DNA from: CAZLBC01 sp964557575
Lineage (GTDB): Bacteria > Planctomycetota > Phycisphaerae > SM23-33
Assembly (NCBI GenBank): GCA_964557575.1
Contig: CAZLBC010000002.1
Location: 124,001-188,000, forward strand
Direction of reading: 5' to 3'
DNA: 64,000 nt
Positions 1-10,700 of this stretch are shown here, piece after piece. Position 1 is the stretch's first letter. Each line of letters begins with the position of its first letter. Under the pieces are notes generated by a model. The model did not search any database. It saw nothing but the letters and a program-made list of their open reading frames with translations, and was not told the DNA's origin. Made by a program: the position numbers and the translations under genes.

Positions 1-1
1 C

Positions 2-1720
2 GACCACCCGGTCGGCTCCGGAGAGAACACCGACGACATCGCGGCCGCCCTGGCGACCCTCATCAACGACAATGCGGATTACACGGCCGACGCGGACGGT
101 TCGACGATCTCGGTGACTCGGGACGACGCGGCGCCGCTGGTCGCCGCGTTCTCCATCGCCAACCCGGCGATACAGGGCCAGCCCCTGGCCGGCGGCAGCC
201 CCTACTGGACGACCGTCGATATCGAACTGACCGGCCCGGTCGCGGAGGGCGACACCTGGACGCTGACGCTCGGCGACACCGATTATACCTATGTCGCCGC
301 CGACTTCGACGACGACGGGGACGTGGATCTCGACGACGTGGCCGCCGGCATAGACGCCGAGATTTCCGACGCTGTCTGGGACGTCACGGTCGACGGCGCG
401 ACCCTGACGGTCCGGGATACGGCCGGGTTCGTCGCGCTGGTAGCCGCCGACGCGGGCGACGCGACCTTTTCCGGCGAGACCCTCCGGCTCACCGCCGATA
501 TCACGCTGTCCGGGACGGCGGTGGAAGGGGAGTCCTGGACCCTCTCTCTAAGCGGCACGGACTACGAGTACTTCGTGGCGCCCGACGACGACGACCTCGC
601 CGACGTGGCCGCCGGGCTGGCCGCCCTCCTGCCCGTCGAATGGTCGGCGGAATCGGACGGCCCGGTCATATCCCTGTCGAACCCGGCGGGATTTTCCGCC
701 GAGGCGACCTGCCCTGACGGGTGCGGCGCGGCCGTCGCGGGTACCGCCGGGACGGCCGCGGCCGTCGTCGAGATCGCCGGCGCAGCGGTCGCGAACGAAC
801 GCTGGACCGTGACGCTGGACGGGAACGAATACTCCTACCTGGTCCAGGAGGGCGACACGCTCGCCGCGGTGGCAACCGGACTCGCCGGCGCTGTCGGGGG
901 CGACTGGTCGGCCGCGGCCGACGGGACGGTCGTCGAGATTCGCCACGACGGCAACGACTTGTTCACGATATCGTGCGACGTCTCCCACCCGGCGATACAG
1001 GGCGGGGCGTCCACCGCGGGCGTCTCGGCATGGTCCGCGGCGGCCGTCGAGTTTTCCGGGCACGTGTCCCCCAACGATGTCTGGCAGTTAACGCTCGACG
1101 GGACCGACTACACGTTCACCCCCGACGACATCGACGAATTGTCCCTCGCGGCCGTTGCCCAGGGCCTGGCCGACGCCCTCCCGGCCGGCTGGGACACGAC
1201 GGCCGACGGGACCACCTTGACCGCGGCGGCGGCCGACGGCGCGCTGTTTACCGCCGCCGCCGGCGTCGGGGGCAGCGTCACCGGCGGGTATACCCTGACC
1301 GCGATACCCGCCTGGGATGCGGCCGACGTGGAACTGACCGGCACGCCCGCCGCCGGTGAGACGTGGACGCTGATCCTCGACGGCGAAAAATTCTCGTATG
1401 AGGTCGACGACGGAGACACGCTGGAGATCATCGCCGCCGAGATCGAGGACTCGATATCCGACGATTACACCCACTCCGTGGCCGGTGCCGTAATAGCCGT
1501 CGGCAGGGGAGAGCCGTTCACGGCCGAAGTGACGGTCGACGGGGCGGATACCGCCGGTGACGGCGCGACGATAACGGGAACCGCGAGCACGACGCACTAT
1601 TCCGCGGTGGATGTGGCACTGACCGGCGGCGCCGACGGCGGACAGGACTGGACGCTGGCCCTGGGCGACGGGGAGTACACCTATATCTCCGGTGACAACG
1701 GTGAGGGCCTGGACGTGGCA
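2..1720 (+). repeat. Array A of the 88-residue WTxTLDG module
   Basis: Six copies with the conserved Trp codon near bases 257, 536, 803, 1081, 1364 and 1647, preceded by the tail of another copy at the left edge. Each copy reads AxVxLxGxxxxGExWTLTLDG, then YxYxVxxGD, then DVAAGLA, then a closing IxVxxxxGFxA strand. Period is about 265-290 bp. The last copy is cut short and runs into a VTDDDAPGV type domain. Confidence 0.85.
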
Positions 1721-4700
1721 TTCATCGACGCGACGGTCACCGACGACGACGCGCCGGGCGTCCTGGTAACCGAGAGCGGCGGCGCGACGAACGTCACCGA
1801 GCCCTCCGACGTCGTGGTCATGGGCGGCGGGCAGGTCACCGACGGCACGATCGCCGACGATCCCGATACCGAAAACACCCGCTTCGAGGCCGACTACGGG
1901 TTCGCCGAGATCAACGAGACCGACAACCACGATTCGATCTACGTGGCCCAGAACATCGACACGGCCGACTGGAACACCAATTTCAGCCTCGATATCCAGG
2001 ATGCCACGACCACGCCGCACCTGACCATCTTCGGCGACGGCGACGGTACCGCGGACTTCTACCAGTTCGAGATTACCCAGGAGAAACTCGACGCCGCCGA
2101 CGGCAACGATATCACCGCGACATTCGATATCGACTACGGCTACGAGGGCAAACCCGACGAAAAGGAATGGATCTCCTGGCTGCGGCTCTACGACGCCGAC
2201 GGCAATGAAATCAGTCCCGATCTTCTGAGTTTCAATCCGGCCGACGGCGCCGGCGGCAGCACCACGTACTACGACATGTACCTCTCGCATATCTTCGACA
2301 CCGCGGGAACCTACTTCGTCGAGGTGGCCTCCTTTGACTGGGAGTCGGGGATCGTCACCGAACTGCCGGCGGGCGTGGATTACGTCCTCCAGGCATCGAT
2401 CGAGGATCATGACACGACGGAGTTCATCTTCACGCCCGACCCGATGCCGGAGGACGAGCAGCCGACGGGCACGCCCCAGTCCCTCGACAGCGCGGAGAAC
2501 GACTACTGGTACACGTTCTACAACACGGAGATCGGCAACACCCACCTCGCCGAGGGCCTGATCGATTACACCACGCCCTACCTGACCGTCAGCGGATCGG
2601 GCGACGGGAGCTGGGACAGCTACGAGTTCCAGATCACCGAGGCCATGCTCAATCCCGACTCGGCCACGATAACCGCCACGGAGGATGCCTCCACGTTCTA
2701 CCTCTCGGCGACCATCAACCTGGCCGGGACGGCCGTCGCGGGCGACGAGTGGACGATCACGCTCGACGGCAGCGGCTATGCCTACACCCTCGGCGACTTC
2801 GACAGCGATACCGACGTGGACCTCGACGACGCGGCCGCCGGTCTTGCCGACGCGCTGCCCGCGTATTACGCGGCCACGGCGACCGGAGCCGCGATCGACG
2901 TCAGCGACGACCGGGGATTCACGTTCGGCGGCGTGACGCGGGAGATCTCCCCCGCGGGCGACGGAGAGCGCATCCTGGCCACGAGCGACGGCGTCTCGTT
3001 CACCGGCGCCGCGATCGAACTCGGCGGGACCGTCCAGGCCGGCGAGGCGTGGACGGTAACGGTCGCCGGAACGGACTGCACGTACATCACGAACGTAACC
3101 GACGGGTTGACCCTGAATGCGGCCGCCACCGGTCTCAGGGGCGCGATAAGCGATAACACGACCGGCTACACGGTCGGCGGGACCGGTGCCGTGGTAACGG
3201 TGGAGAACGCCGCGGGGTTCACGGTCGTCTTCTCCCAGCAGGGCGACGACCCGCAGGGCACGGCGGCGATCAGCGGGACGCCGGCCGATTACACGGCGGT
3301 CAACTGGACGTCCGCCGACGTGGCCCTCGCCGGCCCGGCCCTCGAGGGCGAAACCTGGAAACTCACGCTCGGCGGGACCGAGTACACCTGCACGGCGGCC
3401 GATTTCGACACCGACGGCGATGTCGACATCGATGACGTCGGTGCTGGTCTGCTGGATGAAATCGACGGCGTGTACACCGCGTCTTACTACACGGCCGCCG
3501 ACGACACGCTGACGGTGGAGAACGGCGACGGGTCCACCTTCACCGTCGACGACTTCGCGATCGACGCGGCCGTTCCCGGCACGATCGCGGAGGATTCGTG
3601 GCGGGCGACCGTCGACATATCGTGCGACAACGCCGCCGGCGGCGACGATTGGACGATAACGATCGACGGGGCGGCCTGCACCTATACCGATACGGCGGGT
3701 GACGGATCCGCACAGATCTCGTCCGGCCTGCAGGGCGCGATCGACACGCAGTTCGGCGCGGGCTACTTCACCTACAACGAGACGAGTGCCGGCGGCGATA
3801 TCACCCTCGCTATCACCCGGACGGACGCGAACCCTGAATTCACCGTCGCGGTCTCGACGGCCTCTGCCGAAACGGGTTCCTCGATCACCGAAACGGGACA
3901 TCGTTCCGCGGTCGTGCTCACGGCGCCGGCCGACGAGGGACAGGACTGGACCGTGACGATCGACGGCGCGGATTACACCTACACGGTCCAGGAAGGGGAC
4001 GGTATCGACGATGTCGGCGCGGGACTGCGGGATGCCGTTAATGACGCGACAAGCGGGTGGGCCGGCGGCAGTGCAATCTACACCGCGGCCACGAACACGT
4101 TGGCGATCGACAGTGCCGCCGAGTTTGCCGTGGCGGTTTCCGTGACCGGGGCAACGGTGTCCGGCTCGGCCGCGATCGGTGGCGTGCCGGACGCCGGATG
4201 GACGCACGGGGCCGAACTGTCCGGCGCGGTCGTGGCCGGAGACACCTGGCGGATCCTCCTCGACGGCAACGAGTTCACGTATACCGTCCAGGCGGGCGAT
4301 ACGACGTTCGGGGACATCGAGGACGGACTCGCGGCGGACATCAACGCCGATTCGACCGTCTACGCCGATGCAAACGAAACCGACGGCCAGCTCGTGATCA
4401 CGAACACCGACGGCACGACGGTCCGTATCAACGAGATCGCGCGGCTGCGCCCGGACCGCGGGTCAGTCGGCGCGTCGAGTACCGACGACCGCACGCACTA
4501 CCTGGTCGCGGGCGCCGACGACGTCGACATCGCCCTCGACAGCGAGGCGACGCTGACCAAGGGCGAGAAGTGGACGATCACACTTGACGGGACGACCTAC
4601 GAGTACACGGTCAAGAAAAACGATTCGCTCGCCGACGTGGCCGCCGGCCTGGAGGCGAAGCTGCCCGCGGGGTATTCCTCATCGGTGACCGACACGGTGA

Positions 4701-7700
4701 TCACGGTTACCGCCCAGCCGGACGCGAAGCCGACAGTTACCGTCGAAGTCGTCCAGGGCGGCGGGTACGTCCACGGGATCTTCGACATCGACCACGGTTC
4801 GGCGATCAACGATTACATTTTCAATCCCTACTGGAATCCCTTCGACCAGCCGCCCGAAGAGCAGGTCATCTGGTACCTCCAGTCGCCCTATATCCGGCTG
4901 ACGGACGACAGCGGCACCACGCTGCTGCAGGAGGCGATTCCCGCGATGAACGTCTATGTCGACCAACTCGACCCGGGCAGTCTCCCGCGGGTGGTCGGAG
5001 AAACGTACGATATGTACTTCACCGACCCGTTCATCGAATACGACTTCGAACAGGAGGGTTTCTACCGGGTTGAGATCGGGTACTGCACCGATTACTACGA
5101 GGGCTTCGACGGCCTGTCACCTGAACAGATGGTATGGATCGGCGGCCCCGCGCCCGGCTTCGGCGGCGTTGTCGCCGGGCAGCCGTACGAGATGAACGTG
5201 AGCCTCCAGCGCCACGGCACCTCCGCCGACGTCCTGACCCTCCAGGACAAGCAGCTCGAGATCGTCGCGGGGACCGGTGCGGGCCAGACGGCCACGATCG
5301 CGGACTACGACCCCGAGAACCGCATCTACACGCTGGACGTCGACTGGGCCGATGACGGCGATGCCGGCACGGTGATGCCGGACCAGACCAGCCGGTTCGA
5401 GATCACCTACCGGATGGCCGAGGAGTTCAACAACTACGCGCCGAACAGCGACGACTACAGCATCGTGCTGACCAGTGCCCCGGACGCCGGCGAGTACGTG
5501 GTCGTCGACGCCACCGCCGAGGTCACCCGGACGTACAATGCCGAGGAGGCCTTCAATCCCGACGACAATTTCGGCGAGCACGAGGGTATACAGGTCGACG
5601 TCAACGCCTATGCCGAAGACCGGCTCACCACCGAACTGACGATCGAGTTGACCGGCACGACGGTGGCCGGCGAGACGTGGACCGTTTCACTCGACGACGA
5701 CTGGACCGACAACGACGGCACGTACGCCTACACCGCGTACGCCTATACGGCTGAAATTGATGATACGCTCGACGACGTGGCGGCGGGCCTCGCCGCGCTG
5801 ATCGACGCCGACTACGACACGGTGACCGTCGACGGCAGCACGATCACCATCGACCATGCCTCTCCGTTCCGGGCGGCGTTTTCGACCGACGCGGCCGACG
5901 GCGGCGCCGCACTGTCCGCCGGGAAACTCGTCTTCACCCCGGCCAACTGGGACGAGCCGCAGTCGGTGACCGTCAGGGCGCACGACGACGCCATCGTCGA
6001 CGGCGGGGACGCGAAGGTCTTCCCGGCGATGGAGGAGCGGGTGGTGAACATCCGCGGTCCGCTGACGATCGAGGGCGGCATCCGGGCCGGGGAGGAGCGG
6101 TTCCTCAACGATCCGCTGACCCTGCCGGACGAGACGAACTGGTACATGGCCGACGGGAACATCGAGTCGGCGCAGGATGCCGGCGGAAAGGCCCAACTCA
6201 CCGACGACGAGGTTACGCACCACGACCCGGATCTCGGCGACGACCAGTCGGGATTCGACCCGCGGATGAACGACAATCCCTACGAGTTCTTCATCCTCAA
6301 CGGGCCACACGCCGGGACCACCATGGACGTCGATTCCGTGTCGGGGGCGACGGTAACCTTCGCGACGTCCTGGGCCGACGCGGGCGTCGATCCCGCGGCC
6401 CTGGGCGACACGGTCAAGCAGGTCGTCGCGCTCTCCGGGGCCGTCAACACCGGCGACGAATGGACGATCGCGCTCGACGGCACCGATTACACCTACCCCG
6501 TCGCGGACGGCGACGATTTGGGCGATGTCGCCTGCGGACTGGCCGAGCAGATGGACGCCGACACCGATTATCTGGTCAGTGCCGGCGGGAAGCGGGTTAT
6601 CGTCAACGATCCCGACGTGGCGATTACCTATACCGCGCCGGCGGGCGGCAGCGCCGCGGTCGAGGCGGTCACCACTGAATACTTCTACCGGCCGGTGAAT
6701 CCCAATGTCCTGGTCGACGAGTCCGAGCAGGTGGACGCGCTGCACGTGTTCCACGGCAACAGCGTCTCCGACGACACCGGGACCCTCACCGCCGACCGCC
6801 TTTCGGGGCTGGGCATGGGCCCGGACACCCTGATCAACGGCGAGCTGTTCCCCGGCGGCATCTCCTACGGCAGCCTCGAGGAGGTGGCCATCGAACTCGG
6901 CAGCGGCAGCGACACCTTCACCGTCGAATCGACGGGCGCCGCGTACACCACGGTCGATGCCGGCGCCGGCGACGATTACATCACCGTCGAGAAGACATCC
7001 GGCCACGTCACGATAGACGCCGGCGACGGGACGGACACGGTCGACGTCGGCAGCGACGCCGGCCTGGTCGACAACACGGTCGGCCTGCTGACGATCAACG
7101 GCGGCGGGAACGGCGACACGCTGAACGTCGACGACGGCGGCGACACCACCGACAACGCCGGTATCCAGACCGATACCACCCTGACCGGTCTCGATATGCC
7201 GTCGGTGCCGGAGGTACAGACGGTCTTCGTCCAGGCCGTCGGCGGCAGTTACCTGCTGCGTTCCGACGACTGCGGCGCGGAAACCGGGCTGGGAGATACC
7301 GACCGGATCACCCGGCATGACGGCTACGCGACCCTGCGGCTGGACTACGGCATGAGCGCGTCCCAGACGGCATCGCTGCTGAACGAACTCTACGGATCGG
7401 ACGGCATCACGGTCTCGAAGGACGAGGCGATCTACGCCACCTACACCGTGGCATTCGGCGGCGAGCTGATCGGGACGGACTTCGCCCCGCTGTCGTGGGG
7501 CGAGGGCCGCGAGGACAGCGCCCTGGTGGCGGGCGAAGATGCCTCGGTGAACGTCGAGTTCCGCACCCTCGTCGAGGGCACCATCGCGCCCGTAACCGAC
7601 AACGTCCAGACGCTGACGCTGGACGCGGACGGCGGCACCTTCCGGCTGAAGGTCGACGGGTGCCCGGATCCCGAGTACGGCGCCGGAGACGACGCGGTGA

Positions 7701-10700
7701 CGACGATAGCCCTGGCCGGCGAGGCCGTGGCGGGCGAGACCTGGACCGTCACCCTCGACGGGACGGATTATACCTATGGCGTGGCGGCCGACGACGAACT
7801 CGATGACGTCGCCGCGGCACTGGCGGGACAGCTCGACGGCGTGGCCGGTTTCGCGGCCGAGGGTCGTGACGCCAGCATCAGGCTCGTCGACGAGTCGGGC
7901 GACCCGCTGGCGGTCGCCGTGACGCCGGGCGCGTCGGGCAGCGGTTCGATCGGGGACGGCTGGACGACGGCCGTTGCCTACGGGGCCTCCGCCGAAGACC
8001 TCCTGCTCGCGCTGGAACCGGTGATGAATCCCAACAACTCCCGCAGCGACCGGCCGTGGACCGACAACGTCGCCGTCGAGAAGTACGGCGACGTCTACCA
8101 CGTCCATTTCCGGGGGAGCTGCCCGGACGCCTCGATCGCCGTCGCCGACACCGCCGACCTGACCGGGGCGGGCACGGCCGATGTCACCGATCGGACCGAC
8201 GGCATCAACTACTACGGCTTCGAGCGGCCCACCGGCGGAAAACTCAACATCGCCCTCGGCGCCGGCGACGATACGTTCGCGGTCAGGAGCACGGTGACCA
8301 CCACGGAAATCGACGCCGGCGGGGGCGACGACACGATCACCGTCTCCAATCCGAACGGTACGACGGTGAACACCATCGACGCCCACCTGATCGTCCACGG
8401 CGGCGGACAGGCCGGCGACACCCTGAACGTCGACGACTCCGGCGACGCGGCCGCGGGCGTCAACGACGGCGTCATTACCGATCAGACGATCAACGGCTTC
8501 GGCCTCTACGACGACCTCGACGCCGACTATGCCGATACGGACGACGGTATCCTCTACGATCAGTTGCAGTACGTGAACGTCTACCTCGGCGGGGGGGCGA
8601 ATACGGTCGACATACTCAGCACGCTCGCCGACGCCGGCGGCGGGGCCCATGACGGTGAAACGCTGGTGTCAACCGGCGCCGGCGACGACACGGTCAACGT
8701 CGGCAGCGGCGTGATCGACGTCGATCCGGCGTACCCGGGAACGCTCGACGATATCGACGGTCGCCTGATCGTGGATACGGGCGGGCAGGACGCCGGCGGC
8801 GATACGCTGAACCTGTTCGATACCGACGATACCAACAACAACAGCGGCCTGCTGGAGCAGGGGGCCGCCCTGGTGCTGCCGTCGTGCCCGACGCCCGCCG
8901 ACGCACCGGTGGCGGTGGACCACAACCTCGGCGGTCTCGACATGTCCGGGGCCGGCATCGCGTACGGGTCGGTCGAGACGATGAACCTGGAACTCGGCAG
9001 CGGCGACGACGACCTTGAATTCGCCGGGTACCACACCGAAACCACCACCAATATCCGGGGCAACGCCGGCGACGACAGCTTCATATTCCTCGACGATTCG
9101 AGTTTCGACGATCTCGACACGCTCGACGGCGGTGACGGGTACGACGAGATCGACTACAGCGACTACCATGTCAACCCGGTCACCGGATTCAAGGTCAACC
9201 GGTTCTACATCGTCGGCGAGAACACCGGCCACCTGGAAGACCACTACGACCCGGACCCGAACGCAATGGACTTTACTTCGGTGGAGACGATCTACGGCGG
9301 GCAGAACCGCGACGAGTTCATCTTCTTCCCGGGCGGCTCGATAACCGGCATATCCGTCGACGATGTCGGTATTTACGGCCAGGGCGACGAGGACCGGATC
9401 AGCTTCGCCCCGGCGGTGACGGTCGAGGAACCGATCGCCGACTGGGGGCCGGCGGACCTGACGTGGACCATCACCGGCCTCGACGAGGGGACGGTGACGT
9501 CCGACGACCCGGACGACAACGCGTACCTCGAGCACGAGACGGACTTCGCGGGCATCGAGTACCTGGCGGGCAACTCCGGTGCGGACACCTTCGTGTTCGC
9601 GGACGTGGATGCGGCGCTGACCGGCATCCTCGACGGCCGGGGCGGCCACGACACGGTCACCTACAGCGGATATACCAATACCCAGGAGGTGACGGTCGAT
9701 CGCGGCCGGGGCCTGGCGACGGGCACGAGCGGCTACGCGGGCATCGAGGAATTCATCGGCAGCGTCGATCCGGACAACACCCTGATCGGCGCCCATACCG
9801 ACAGCGTCTGGCACCTGACCGGCGAGGATGCCGGCGTCATAGACGGTGTCGGCAGCTTCGCGTTCAGCAATTTCGCCAACCTCACGGGAGGCGGCGGCCG
9901 CGATATCTTCGCCTTCGACGCCGGCGTCTCGCTGACCGGCGCCCTCGCCGGCGGCGGCGGTTCGGATGCGCTGGACTTTTCGGCGGAGAGCGCCGCCCTG
10001 ACCTGGGACATCGCGGGGACCGATGCCGGCGATGTCCTGGAATCAGCCGTGCCGCGTATTGCCGGCGGCTTCAGCGCGATCGAGAACGCGATCGGCAGCG
10101 GCGGCAGCGACGCCTTCACCATGCTGGATACCGGCGACCTGCTGACGGGACGGGCCGACGGGGGCGGGGGCATCGACACGCTGATCTACGCGCCGGGCGG
10201 CGGGACCTGCTGGGAGATCACCGCCCTGGGCGGGGGCGTGATCGACGGCCGGATGCGATTCGCGGGTATGGAGAACCTCGCTGCCGGTTCCGGCGACGAC
10301 CTGTTTTCCCTGGATATGGACGGCGGGATCGCCGGCGATATCGACGCCGGCGGCGGCAACGACGCCCTGGACTTCTCGGCCTGGAGCGCCTCGCGGCCGG
10401 TGGCCGTGGACCTGGCGACGAATACGGCGACGGGTATCGGCGGCGGCTTCGCGGGGATTGAGATGCTCTACGGCGGCAGCGGATACGACACCCTCCGCGG
10501 CCCCGACGACGCGAATACCTGGTCGGTGACCGGTTTCGACACGGGCACCATCGACGGCGGCTGGATCGATTTCGCGGGCTTCGAGACCCTCCGCGGCGGC
10601 AACGCCGCCGACACCTTCTCCTTCAGCCCGCTCAGCGGCCTGCGCGACGGTGTCGCCGGCGGCGCCGGTGTCGATACGCTGACGACCGCGGCGCTGTTCA

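Noticed and set aside
1088..4207. 1039-codon open frame on the minus strand inside the giant gene
   Set aside because: High-GC, Asp/Gly-rich coding DNA leaves antisense frames open; the plus-strand repeats are clear protein modules and the antisense product has no domain.
5687..8650. 987-codon minus-strand open frame
   Set aside because: Same cause as above; no ribosome site and Arg/Val/Gly-rich product without motifs.
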